Positions 1 through 10,934 of a stretch of 64,000 bases of DNA are shown piece by piece. The position numbers were made by a program, and so were the translations under genes. The DNA is from Wyeomyia smithii (taxonomy: Eukaryota; Arthropoda; Insecta; Diptera; Culicidae), in NCBI RefSeq assembly GCF_029784165.1, contig NC_073695.1, positions 241,216,089-241,280,088 of the forward strand, written 5' to 3'. The first letter of the stretch is position 1, and every line of letters begins with the position of its first letter. The notes under the pieces are model-generated. The model did no database searches. It was not told the DNA's origin and saw only the letters and a program-made list of their open reading frames with translations.

Positions 1-1288
1 CCTCGACACGGCTGTCGTCGCTCACGGATTGGATGCTCGGCAGGTTGGCCGACCATCTCTGGTCTATGTCTGAGATACTGGAACGTCGGACGTGAGACTC
101 GACTGCCGGAGGCCAAGGACTTGGCTCGTGGCGTGGAAAGAGTCCCTCGATGATACGCTCCAGCATCGCTGGTGATCGCTCTGCAGGCGCCAGCGCGCCT
201 TTAGTCTTGGCCATTACGATCCTGTAGGCGTCACCCCACGGATTTGTATGGGCACTCGCACATAGCCTATCGAAGCAGGCCCTCTTGCTGGCCTTTATCG
301 CACTCTTTAGCATCGATCTTGCCGAACTGAATGCTGCGCGGCGCTCTGTCCTCTCTTCTTCGTTTCGCGCACGCTGCATCCTCCGTCTTGCACGGAGGCA
401 CGCACTGCGAAGGTCGGCTATAGCGTCCGTCCACCAGTAAACCGGTGGCTTTCCATTCCTAGGTTGGCGAGTCCTAGGCATGGTGGCGTCGCACGCCCGC
501 GATAGCATAGCAACTAGTTGGTCAGCAGTCGGGCGGAGCCAACTGCCCCCCTCGCGCTCCCTTCTCATTGCCTCATCGAATACCTCGGCATCAAAGTGCG
601 ATGTCTTCCACCCGCGAACGGTCGGAGTGTTGGCTCTACCCGTCGCTTGCCGCCTCTCGTTGTTGTCTACACTATAACAGACCGCCTGGTGGTCGCTATT
701 AGTGTAGCCATCGTCTACCCTCCAGTTCTTGATCAGTCCTGGGCTGGAGAACGTCACGTCGATGATCGACTCCGCACCATTTCTGCTAAATGTACTTTTG
801 TTCCCAACGTTGGCCAGATCTAGGTTGAGCTTTGCAAAAGCCCCCAACAGGATCTGGCCCCTCTGGTTCGTGAAGCGACTTCCCCACTCAACAGCCCAAG
901 CGTTGAAGTCGCCCGCCACCACCAACGGCGTTAGGCCCGTTAGCTCCATGGATAGGAGGTCGACCATCTGGGTGAACCTTTCGGTAGACCAACGTGGCGG
1001 AGCATAGCAACTGCAGTAGAACACTCCGTTTACCTTAGCAACTACGTACCCTTCTTCTGAGGTTGAGACAACCTCCTGAACCGGGAACTTGCTCGTCGTA
1101 CATATGGCCGCCAAACTGGACTTATCCGCAACCCAATTACCGTTTCCGGGAGGGATGCGGTAGGGATCCGATATGACAGCGATGTCCGACAACGACTCAG
1201 TGGCTGCTTGGTGTAGCAGCTGCTGAGCCGCGAAGCAATGGTTCAGGTTCAGTTGCGTCACCCTTACGCCCGTGGTTTCGCAGCCGGC
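1..1288 (-). CDS. R1-type non-LTR retrotransposon ORF2, 5' part (endonuclease), cut by the window edge
   Basis: Read on the minus strand, an open frame starts just after an in-frame TAA near 1289 and stays open to base 1. The N-terminal 200 or so codons are an APE-type endonuclease. Motif TQLNLNHCFAAQ comes first, then VVAGDFNAWAVEWGS (the GDFNA codons are at 899-913), then IIDVTFSS and SDHQAV (680-697). These match the metal-binding Asn, Asp and His positions of the family that nicks the target for target-primed reverse transcription. A basic linker follows and ends near PSPWPPAVESH. The reverse transcriptase should lie beyond the left edge. The frame has no early ATG and overlaps the end of ORF1 by about 25 nt, so translation probably depends on re-initiation or frameshifting (inference). 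No internal stop is seen. The R1 clade assignment rests on the motif wording and could be a close relative. Confidence 0.8.
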
Positions 1289-2321
1289 TTACCGGCTGGG
1301 CACCTGGGGCCTCCCATAAAGTGTTTGGCGTCCCGTTTCCCGGAACATACCATGCACTTGGGAGACTCCACACAGTCCTTTGCTTTATGGCCTGCATCTC
1401 CACAACGCCTGCACAGCTGGCTCCTATCGGGCCACTTGCAGGTCCAGGACTTATGTCCGCCCTCAAAGCACCGGAAGCAAATGTCTGGTTGCTGTAGTAT
1501 GCCCAGAGGACATACAGACCAGCCGACCTTCAACTTGCCCTCTTTCAGGGCCAGGTTAGCGTCCGCCGACGGTAGTCGGAAGGTAGCTATCTGGGTCCCC
1601 GCCGGACCTTTGCGGAGGCGGATTGACTCCTTAGCCACCTCCACCCCGCACTTCGCTTTTAGGGCTTGTGCAATGTCGCACCCCTCAGTGATTTCGTCCA
1701 GGTTTTTAAGCTGGAGAGTCACTTCTGAGGTGAGTGCCCGCACTTGCACCTCCTTCCCTAGGACCTTTTCAGCTACCGTTTTGTAGGTAGCCCCCTTGTT
1801 CTTGGCGTCCTTCCGGAGCTCAAGTATCATCTCGCCAGTGCGAGATCGGCGGATACTCCGCACATCCGCCCCCAGATCCTTGAGCTGGGTTTCCCCCCTC
1901 ATCTTCTTCAAGACTTCTGAGTACTTCGACCCATCCGTCTTGAGTATGAGGGCATCACCCCTACTCCGCGCCTTTTTGACCTTTTTTGGTCCTCTGGCCG
2001 CTCCGCCATCATGTCGCGTCGCACCTTCCCGACGCTTCCTACCCTCTACGGTAGTCCAAGGGTTGCCCGTAGCCTCCACCTGTGCCTTTTCCGCGGTGGA
2101 CCTTGAACCGGTTGGCGTGTGTTCCCGTGGGAGTAGCACGACCAATCGTTTCTTGGTGTTCCCGGGGGCCGTTTCCCCCGGGGACTGCCTCGTTCGCTTA
2201 GCGACCTGCCCCGTGGAGCAGACCGACGCGAACGAGGGGGCGTCTGTCTGCACCTCTTTAGATGCAGTCGCCCTCCCGGTCCTGGCCGCTTTCTCGGCCG
2301 CCTTCACCCGAGCTACGAGTT
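1264..2321 (-). CDS. R1-type non-LTR retrotransposon ORF1 (gag-like, CCHC zinc knuckles), 5'-truncated
   Basis: This ORF1-type nucleic-acid-binding protein has at least 347 residues. The N-terminal third is basic, Ser/Thr/Lys-rich and low in complexity. The C-terminal 60 residues hold three zinc knuckles: CFRCFEGGHKSWTC, CRRCGDAGHKAKDC and a third that starts CMVC and ends GGPRC. Such proteins coat element RNA and bring it to the target. The stop codon is at 1264-1266 and the frame overlaps ORF2. Going upstream, the frame is open only to a TAA at about 2323, right where the minisatellite begins. No ATG is present in that stretch (the first possible start is a GTG at 2305-2307), so the true start appears to be missing. 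This fits 5' truncation during insertion. Confidence 0.85.
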
Positions 2322-2325
2322 CTTA

Positions 2326-3020
2326 GTCTGTCTGTCTGTCTACGTCTGTCTGTCTGTCTACGTCTGTCTGTCTGTCTACGTCTGTCTGTCTGTCTACGTC
2401 TGTCTGTCTGTCTACGTCTGTCTGTCTGTCTACGTCTGTCTGTCTGTCTACGTCTGTCTGTCTGTCTACGTCTGTCTGTCTGTCTACGTCTGTCTGTCTG
2501 TCTACGTCTGTCTGTCTGTCTACGTCTGTCTGTCTGTCTACGTCTGTCTGTCTGTCTACGTCTGTCTGTCTGTCTACGTCTGTCTGTCTGTCTACGTCTG
2601 TCTGTCTGTCTACGTCTGTCTGTCTACGTCTGTCTGTCTGTCTACGTCTGTCTGTCTGTCTACGTCTGTCTGTCTGTCTACGTCTGTCTGTCTGTCTACG
2701 TCTGTCTATCTGTCTACGTCTGTCTGTCTGTCTACGTCTGTCTGTCTGTCTACGTCTGTCTGTCTGTCTACGTCTGTCTGTCTGTCTACGTCTGTCTGTC
2801 TGTCTACGTCTGTCTGTCTGTCTACGTCTGTCTGTCTGTCTACGTCTGTCTGTCTGTCTACGTCTGTCTGTCTGTCTACGTCTGTCTGTCTGTCTACGTC
2901 TGTCTGTCTGTCCACGTCTGTCTGTCTGTCTACGTCTGTCTGTCTGTATACGTCTGTCTGTCTGTCTACGTCTGTCTGTCTGTCTACGTCTGTCTGTCTG
3001 TCTACGTCTGTCTGTCTGTC
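2326..3020. repeat. 18-bp minisatellite, about 38 copies
   Basis: Tandem units of TACGTCTGTCTGTCTGTC run without interruption for 695 bp. One unit near 2615-2630 has lost 4 bp (one CTGT), and single-base variants sit near 2708, 2912 and 2948. The unit length is divisible by three, so both strands give long open frames made of six-residue repeats. These are artefacts. The unit is a CTGT microsatellite punctuated by TACG. The array joins the R1-type element on the left and a CTGT-headed dispersed repeat on the right. Confidence 0.97.
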
Positions 3021-3170
3021 TTGGGAATCACTGAACCACTCGGTGTCAAATTTTTTGTAACGTAACGTTGTTATTATGATAATTCCCTTCTTTGTGAAGG
3101 GAGGGTCCCAATACAAATGAAACACAAATTTCTACATAACTCAAAAATAAAAAAACAGATGGAATTCAAT
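3021..3170 (+). repeat. CTGT-headed dispersed repeat, fragment
   Basis: After the minisatellite comes a fragment of the dispersed family that also occurs at 27872-28262, 37660-37809 plus 43556-44030, and 59510-59840. The shared piece includes GGGAGGGTCCCAATACAAAT and AAACACAAATTTCTACATAA. Members elsewhere in the window also begin with runs of CTGT, so the 18-bp array is probably the expanded head of this copy. Confidence 0.6.
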
Positions 3171-5951
3171 GTTTTAAATGCATAAGAATGGAAATGTTCA
3201 CAATTGGAAAAATTGCAAATGAAGTTCTAATCTTGAATTGATGGCAAATAATTGTGTTGTGGTTTAACTAAAAATGTGCTTTATTCAACTGTATGGTCAT
3301 GATGTGGATCAATATGTATTTTCATGGATTCTTAGAATCTTTGCATAGCTTGGTAATAAATGATGGGACTCATTTACCTTGATTTTTTCTCTATTCTAAG
3401 ACGGTCAAGGCATTGATTTTCATTCCCTATTGTTTCTGTCGCGTGAACAGTTCATTTCCAATCCAACATTTTTGGATCATACGAAAATCATATAGTATAC
3501 ATCATATAATATACAATGAAATTTCTAAAGACTCTACGAGAAGTCGATGCAGCCCCTAAGGCCACACTCCTAAACACATCAATTCCACTCATACCAGATG
3601 CAAAGAAGGATTTCTGTAAACAGTTTCCAGAAAAAGCTTCATTTTGACTTTCGATTTTCTTCAAAAATACACTCTGGTTTCGATCAGTTTTAATCTCTCT
3701 AGCTTATTTACAATTGAACTGCGTTTTAATTTATTCAAGTCAATGATATTTTTATACGAAAACTTTTCTTTTAGTTGATAACAAATGTGAAATATAGTTT
3801 TTGGAAGACAATTATTAATATATGCTTAGGATGGAACTCGTATGCCTTTACTTTCAAAATGGAAGTGGCAAGGTTGGGTATTTTTCCAGTATTCTTCAGA
3901 ACAACTTTTCAAATTTCATCAAGGCTTACGAAAATGTTAACAAAATTATATACATTGACAGCATAAACTAAAATTTACCTAAAAGTCACATGGGACTCTT
4001 ATGCTTTTTAAGATAACGCTAAGAGGCCGAAAATTAACTCTACATCCCATTTTGCATCTATTCAAAGCCACCGTATCATCTTCAGAGAGATATTCTATTA
4101 TGTTGATATTTGTTGGATAACGATTGTTGACATGATGAAAATCGTGGCTTCACACACAGCTCTTTTGAAATTTCGTTGTAATAACAATTTCCAAATTTAT
4201 TCTTATTAACAATTAGAATCAGTTTCAGATATTGTTTGTTTTTAAGGTTAAGGAGAAGCAGGCCATGGCCGGATTCGGACGTCAAAATTTTCGTTCGTGC
4301 GATTTTTCGGAAGAAAATTTGTTTAATATCGCGAAGTGAGTTTTTTCAGGAATGTTTGTGATGTTGTGTGTGCTGCGAAACTTTTACTTGATGCCGTGCC
4401 GTGAAGATTATTCGATGAAATAGGTGAATTAGCATATGGGATTGGCGCCACGGTCGTTTGCAGCGGGTTTTGTCTTCGTTTATTGCGCCCGAATACGTGG
4501 AAAGTGTAATTCGTGTTGTAGTCATAGTCGAGAAGCCTTCGTTCAGAGTCCAGTGTGTTTAAAGGGTATTACGAATGAAAGGATTGATGAACACTGCTTT
4601 GAGAAGTGTAGAGTCAATCCTGTATCGGGTCGTAGAAAAAAACTAATTTTAGTGGTGCAATTGGGACTACCGGATCCCGTGTGATAGAGGAAGTGAACAT
4701 TAAAACGATGCGGCTGGAGATAAGTATAGTGAACATGCGGGAGGTAGTTTAAAAGTGATATTTTTGTTACTTTCAAAATTGTTTATGCATAGAAAGTGAC
4801 AATTGGAACGAGCGTCGCTTGCTTTCCACATTAAGGCTTGCATGCAAGCTTGTGTGCAGGTCCGAGTGGACAGACAGTGCTACGGTTTCCACCATAAATG
4901 AAGCAAATGCATTGCAAATAAATGTCTTTTTTTGCTTGTATTTCTTAATTTATCATTATTATTTTAAGTTCTTATTGTAGCAATTGCGTAGGCGACCGAT
5001 TGACACATTATTCATTACAAGTTTAGCAATTTGTCATCAGCTTTTAGGTAATATTTTGGTACATACATAGGTTATATTTTGGTACGTATAAATGGTAAAA
5101 TTTATTCATTTTACTAATTGGCACTTAATATAACATGCTATTAAATACGGGTCAACTTTTTTGATATAAATGTATCAAACGAATTGAAAGTCTGAAAATA
5201 TTAATAAAATCTGTAAGATTCTAATATTATTTTGAGGCGGGGCTTACCGATTGGAAAATTACTCCGGAATGTACTGCAAGTACTCAGTCATTCTGTAAAG
5301 GGTCTTTGGAAGGTCGGTAGAGCTAACACCTTCTAGAACCCGAAACTAAGATAGTTGCAGAATTGCAATATAATTGCAACTGTATTTTTTTCACTATATC
5401 ACTGCCAGACAGTGGGTTCTAGAGAGGTTACACACACAGTTGATTACGTTCCTGCATTCCGATAGAACTAATCATTTCAGTTTGAATTTCGAACTCTTTT
5501 TATGTCCGAAATTGTCGAAGTTAGAAAGGGAGGGAGGGAGGAGGAGCTCAATTTTCGATTCTATTTAATTTGGCTTTTAAGTAGCTTTCGAATCTTTCGT
5601 TAGAGATTAGAGGATTTGTGCATTATCTTGTTAAAATGCTGTCTGAGTATGATTTATTAAGAAAGTTTAAATATACTCATTTTTCCGCGAAGATTGTTGT
5701 ACTGATTTGACAATTTCAGTCAAAAATGTTCGTTGAAGTTGTCAACTCATTCGTACTCTCCAGAATCCACTCTACCCTATTCTGTGATGATAAACCGAGG
5801 AGGTTGGTAGTTTCCAGTGTGCATTATGATCTAAGAATAAATATATTGAATGATACATAAGTTTAAAATGATCAAAAATCATTGCTAGAGTGTTGATAGT
5901 TTATTCATGAAACATATCTTATTTTATACCTCTATAATTTATCTCTTCACC
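3171..5951. other. Gene-free AT-rich stretch
   Basis: I see no convincing gene, RNA gene or paired repeat here. The part at about 4270-4780 is richer in GC than its surroundings and carries an 82-codon open frame (4436-4684) with no recognisable domain. It may be a decayed element or an untranslated exon. Confidence 0.4.
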
Positions 5952-5954
5952 TAA

Positions 5955-6095
5955 CCCTCTAGTGCCCAGTGCCGCTTTCAGACGGTCTTCAGGTAAACCT
6001 CGAAAAAGCTCCAACCAATATTAAAAAAATGTTTATAAAGTTTCATAGTGATTTTTTCGAAGTCCGTCTGAAAGTTATCTTGGGCACTAGAGGAT
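5955..6095. mobile_element. Short MITE with TAA target duplications
   Basis: The ends are inverted: CCCTCTAGTGCCC on the left pairs with GGGCACTAGAGG on the right. Inner arms CTTTCAGACGG (near 975-985 of the 5 kb line) and CCGTCTGAAAG (6064-6074) also pair. TAA flanks both sides (5952-5954 and 6096-6098), as expected of PIF/Harbinger-type insertions. At 141 bp it has no coding capacity. Confidence 0.75.
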
Positions 6096-6193
6096 TAATC
6101 GTATCAACGTACCAATTTCGGCAGGTCGAAAGTAGGTTGCTGCTCACTCACTGTCGCATTTTCTGTAACAACACATAAAAATAATTATGTTCA

Positions 6194-6687
6194 TTAAACT
6201 GAAATCGAAAACATTGTATAATAGATCTTACGCTGAAAACTCATTCCCGTTATTTCGCTGATCCATGGCAAATAGTATTGAACTTTTGTGAAAAACGCAT
6301 AACTCTCTGTTTTACACGTACTAGAATCGTCAGACCGTTGTTGTGATGATGACAAAACTCCTCCCAGAAACCATTAATTTCCTCTCTGAAACACCAATCC
6401 TCCTCCGTTATCTCCGCCACAGACGGTTGTACCTTTCAAATAACCAGCGCAAAATTTACCAAGGTCCAGAATTTGACCGAAAAAATCTCGATAACCTCTC
6501 AGACATGTTATAGGATCTACTACCGGGATCACTGCCTTTTTCAATATGGGGGATATTTCATCATGTTTAGTAATACCCCAACCAACAATAGTTCCGAGCT
6601 CTCCACTAATATTTGACTCCAAATTCATGCATATCGGTAAAACATGGTTATTGATGACAATAATAGAACTGAGTTCTATTAAAGTGG
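6194..6687 (-). pseudogene. Trypsin-like serine protease exon, broken (S195-to-N and premature stop)
   Basis: The minus strand encodes the C-terminal two thirds of an S1-family protease. The reading starts after a possible splice acceptor (TTTTACTAG) with LIELSSIIVINNHVLPICMN, then GTIVGWGITKHDEISP, FCAGYLKGTTVCGGDNGGG and LVFQRGN. A TAA (6374-6376) follows. Past it the same frame continues as a normal protease tail, WFLGGVLSSSQQRSD then FTKVQYYLPWISEI, ending at a TAA at 6194-6196. The catalytic motif GDSGGG reads GDNGGG: the Asn codon AAC is at 6407-6409, one transition from AGC. I found no exon with the catalytic His nearby. The substitution alone could make a non-catalytic protease homologue. 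Together with the stop and the missing 5' exons it points to a gene fragment that has lost function. Confidence 0.8.
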
Positions 6688-6699
6688 TCTAGTAAAATT

Positions 6700-9340
6700 G
6701 TTTTTTGTACTTTCAGAGTTTCAAATGAAGTGTGTGCTGAAACTCATTGAACATTACTTCTGAGTATAAAAAAAATCGTAAAATATTCAGTTTGCTAAAC
6801 AAAATACATGTGCTAAGGTTTATTCATTTAAGAGATACTCGAAATTTTAGAATAAGTTGTTTGGCATGGAAATCATCTCTATTCTTTCGTTATACTCTAT
6901 TTTTCCACCAAGAATCTCAACCACAAAATAATCTCCATCGAAAACCGAAACTGTATTAAACGCCCGAAACACTTAGCACTAGGAACTGCATCAACCCAAA
7001 GCCGCCATGTCGCACACTTCGGTTACGGCCATCATCATGACCTGCGGAGATCGCCGGGCCACTTGCACTTGTTCCTTCCTGGATGTAGAGAACTTTGCCC
7101 TCGCGAAACATTAAGTTGCAAAACCGCGCGCGAACAAAGCCATCCGGTTAGCGGTTAGCGACCATCCGACGAAGCCCTCGAACAGGCGCTAGACAGTTTC
7201 ATTATTTTATTTACATTTTAATCTGGCCGCAGCGCAGTTTTTCCCCGGCTGCCACTGTGGAAGCAAGTTGTGCTACCATCACCGCAAAGTTGCACCAGTT
7301 TTACTGCACTTTTGCGCATTTAAAATTTCCAGCCGCCCACCGCGCCCCACGATTTTCCATCCTATCCAAGGAGAGGCAAAAATTTTTCAAACACAGTGCC
7401 GTAATTTCAACGCCAGGCAGAAAAGTTCTGATTAAATTTGAATAAAATTTCCAACACTTCTCCGAAGAAAGGAAATTTTCCCGAGTTTTGAACTCGGATT
7501 AGTCAGACTCGATGCAAATTCCGCACAGGTTACCACATCCTCCCCCGCTCCGTCGAAAAACGGCAGACTAGAGCGCTCGTGCTGTGCATCATTGCTCTCG
7601 TCACGGGAAAACGAATTGCGGTTTATTTCGGTTCCTTTTTCGGACAGACGAACCCAAGTTTGTTTCTTGCACTGTTGCTGTTGCTGTCTTCCGGTCTGGT
7701 TCGGACTGTTCCAACTGAGCAAAAAGTGCAACGGACAAACGGACAGCCGGAACGAATTATGGCTCTGGCCGTCCGAGCGCGGAGGCAGACGAAAAAGAGT
7801 GGCGTTAACAAAAAAAAATATTTGAGCGAGGTGCAAAATAATGAGAAATAGTTATCGGAATTTATGGATGAGATGGGTTTGTTGGAGAAATAATACCACT
7901 ACTATAGGGCGAAAATGGTTTTCGCATGACTAATCATGTTCCGCGGTTGATCGCATCTTCTCGTGTTACCGGAGCGATACATGCGCAACACACAAAACGG
8001 GACGGACCTGGGGTCTTTCGGAATTTTAACTCGTTTATTTCCAAGAACGTGAGTCTACCTTCGACCCAAGCTTTATGGATATTTGAAAGGAAGGATATTC
8101 TCTTCATCCGCATTATACAAAGTAGGCCGATGAGCATCGGCTTTTACCGCTTTTACGTCTCTTTGGCTTTTTTGTCATATTTTTAGTTAATAGCCTTTTA
8201 GCAAATCACGCAGCAAATTAAGGTCAGTAACCATTATGGTACCAGTCCTGAAACATTTTCTTCCATTCCGACTCAGCTTCGGCTTGTGTCTGATTCAGTT
8301 GTTTCCATAAAACCGAGCTACCCACGACTACTTATCTTATCTCGTCAGTCACTGTACAGAAACAAAACAAACCGATCGATCGGACCGTGTTAATGTCTTA
8401 ATTGAATTTTTAATAGCTCCCTTCTCGAGCGGCTTCGCCCAGCAGACCACAAACATAAACGAACGACGTGGAAACGTCCTCCGCAAAATTGTATCACCGC
8501 ACCCGGTAGGTACCTACTACGGTAAATTTTTCCAATCGAAGCGGGCTGGTTCTGTGTTTCGCGTAGGTCTCTGGGACACGAATAAGTAATCATTTCTCAT
8601 AGAGGTCGCATATCTATTTACTCATTGACTTGTGCTTGATTACGCCGATGATTGCAAACAAAACCAAGCAGGCTGTTGCACGAGTCGAGTGCTGTTCCTT
8701 CCAGTTTGTTCGTCTTTCACCACACGATTCCGCCCGGTTGTTGGTGGGTTAGGGTAATTGTGAAGAAATTATGATTTATACCCGTTTTCACTGTACATCA
8801 CGGCGCAAAACAGCAAACAACCGATTATGATTTAGATGGTGAAAAAAAAGTCTTATTAACTTGAACAAAAAAAACTCTCGACAGGATGAATAGAAGAAGT
8901 TAGTCAGTTAGTTGGTCGGAGCCGGAGTGCTTTTTAGTGTGATTCCGAATCGAACGAGAGAGAAAAAAAAAGGTCAGTACCAGAGAGGGCACATAAACAA
9001 CAGCGCACGGGATGAATGGAGCGTTTTGTTTGATCCACACAGCACAACGTTGTATCGCGAGGCCTGCTTCGGTTCGCAGGGTGTACTTTCCCAAGCGAGT
9101 ACGGAGGCGTAGCCAGGAGGTGAGTTGTCAACTATTGATTGGCACTACTGGAACTAAGAAATTCGTTTCAAGTTAGTTGTTTCGACTCATGATTGATTTA
9201 TAGTAGCCAACCAAATTGATTATCTCTCTAAAAATTTATTTTATTTTTATCTTCGACTCATTTTTGTTTGATATTCGACTCTCTTGTGTGGTTTTGTCTT
9301 ACATTTACCCTCGTTTCCCTTTGGTCTAAGTTTTTAAATT
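6700..9340. other. Gene-free stretch, partly GC-richer
   Basis: No gene is supported. At about 7000-7800 the sequence is less AT-rich than its neighbours and has several overlapping short frames on both strands, which argues against any one being coding. It may hold regulatory or untranslated sequence. No repeat pairing with the rest of the window was seen. Confidence 0.35.
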
Positions 9341-9359
9341 TTGACCTGATTTTATGCTC

Positions 9360-10860
9360 AATAGTGTGAAAAAATATGTCCAATTTCAAATGCTAATAAA
9401 TCGGTTAGTATTCGATGGATTACCTTCGTTCTTGCAGCAATAGATTGGAAAATCTTCTAAGATTCTTCCCAAAATAAGATAATTGTAATTTTCTTATTCA
9501 CACTAGTGTACTATTGTAAATAGTCAAGCCTTGTCAAAACGAAAAATTCGACCTCTGATTGGTCGTTATATGGTTGCTTCCCAAACACGGTCGACACGAT
9601 CATATACCTTGCAATTGAAAACATGCTATTTGGCCTATATAAGAGCCTGTTTCAACCGGAGCCGCTCATAATAGTTCTAGACAGCGACAACAGCAGTCGT
9701 CCTTCCTTAGCAGCAGCACTAGCCCTGTGGTTGGTCACCACGTCTCAGGAGCAGCGCGGTTTTTCTCAGCGTGTGTCGCCAGACAGCCATTATTCCCCCC
9801 GTGTTGGGGCAGCATGAAGATTGCCATCAGGAAATCCAATTTTGGAAATCAAAATGCCTTTTTCAAGGTAAATAAACAAGTCATTGAAAGTTAATAATTT
9901 TTGTCAACGCAAGCAAGCATTCTGTGTTGCATCCTACAATTTAAATTTGTCGCACCCGTCTAATTTACTGAATGTGAAATAGCTTCCACAGTGCATGTTG
10001 TCCGTGTAACTTAATTCCCCCAATGTTAGGGCAGCTCAAAAGTTGTAATCAGTAATCGATTTTGTACCGTAAAATGCTTTTTTCAAGGCAAATAAATAAA
10101 TTATTGAAGGTTACTAATTTTCTGGCATCAACACAAGCAGACATTCTGTGCGGGATGCAATCAAATTCTGTTGTAGTTGTCTAATTTTCACTTTATTTAG
10201 TAAACCCCCCACTGTAGGGGCAGCGCAAAGGCTGCGATCAGCATAACCGACATTAAATAATAATCTGCCCTGTTAGAACGCATTCACAAAAGCAGTTAGT
10301 TCGACTATGCAGATCTAATATAAAGTCGATTCAATTAATCAGCATAAACAAAATTTCGTCGTCTCCCAGCTGCCAAGTTGCAACATGATGCAACACGCAA
10401 CAGCGAGCAAACGAAATTGCTTGATGTTACAAACCGCAATAAGATACGGGTTAAAACCGTTGCGTGTGTGAGAGCACCATCGGTGTTTATTCGCTGGATA
10501 CAAAAATCAAATGCGAATTGTGGAATAATTCGTCTAAAGGATATAAGGAAATAGTAAACCTGAACTGAAAGGCGTGGCCTACTACGTAGCACCCTTCGGC
10601 TATAAAACAGTGTTTCTGGGAAAACTAGCTACATCCATTAGTCGGAAGGTGAACTGGATGGACCGTCCACAACGTTGACAGCAACCTTTCTATTGTGTTG
10701 GCCGTGCGCATTAGGCTTCTGCCAGGCTAAACGCGAAAAGCGGCGCGAACCGATTCGCCCGGCCGTAGGTTAATGTACAGTCGTAGGTAGAACTGTGTAA
10801 AAGTATTCTACTTCAACCTTGCGCTCGTGGCTTTGCACACAACCCTCCTGTGATTTTTCT
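9360..10860 (+). repeat. Dispersed repeat E, copy 1, with a tandem inner part
   Basis: The segment 9360-9830 matches, base by base over long stretches, the minus-strand copies at 56105-57395 and 13685-14110, and more loosely 35640-36998. Shared landmarks are a TATA box, CAGC-rich DNA, a (GTCGACCGTGCTTGG)-like block and AGTCAAGCCTTGTCAAAA. From 9798 a unit of about 200 bp starting CCCC-GTGTTGGGGCAGC recurs near 10017 and 10207. The end at 10797-10860 (AAGTATTCTACTTCAA, then CGTGGCTTTGCACACAACCC) also ends copy 4. I do not recognise a protein. Confidence 0.7.
9636..9643 (+). promoter_or_regulatory. TATA box conserved among E copies
   Basis: TATATAAG sits in GGCCTATATAAGAGCCTGTT. The same block is kept in copy 2 (minus strand, near 14055-14070) and copy 4 (minus strand, near 57045-57060). 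The conservation suggests a polymerase II promoter within the repeat. It is also inside a short open frame shared by these copies. Confidence 0.5.
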
Positions 10861-10934
10861 TCCAGTCACTGTTCCTGTTGACATCTCATCTATTATCATG
10901 TTGGTTCTTCACTTTAAATCAACGTTGACTAATT

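Larger units (their letters stand above)
1..2325 (-). mobile_element. R1-type non-LTR retrotransposon, 5'-truncated, 3' end outside the window
   Basis: ORF1 and ORF2 lie head to tail with a short overlap, as in R1-clade elements. The 5' junction falls exactly at the start of an 18-bp minisatellite that reads (ACAG)3-type repeats on the element strand. R1-clade families with microsatellite-specific targets are known, so the repeat may be the target. It could also be part of a 5' UTR. The coding part shows no frameshift, so the copy is likely young. Confidence 0.75.

Noticed and set aside
1238..2326. Plus-strand frames of 176-182 codons in the R1-type element
   Set aside because: Antisense shadows of ORF1, whose zinc knuckles are clear on the minus strand.
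2326..3020. CRISPR-like array
   Set aside because: The repeats are contiguous with no spacers, and the genome is eukaryotic.
2262..3125. Long reading frames on both strands with six-residue repeats
   Set aside because: They follow from an 18-bp tandem repeat whose unit is a multiple of three; no gene signal outside the array.
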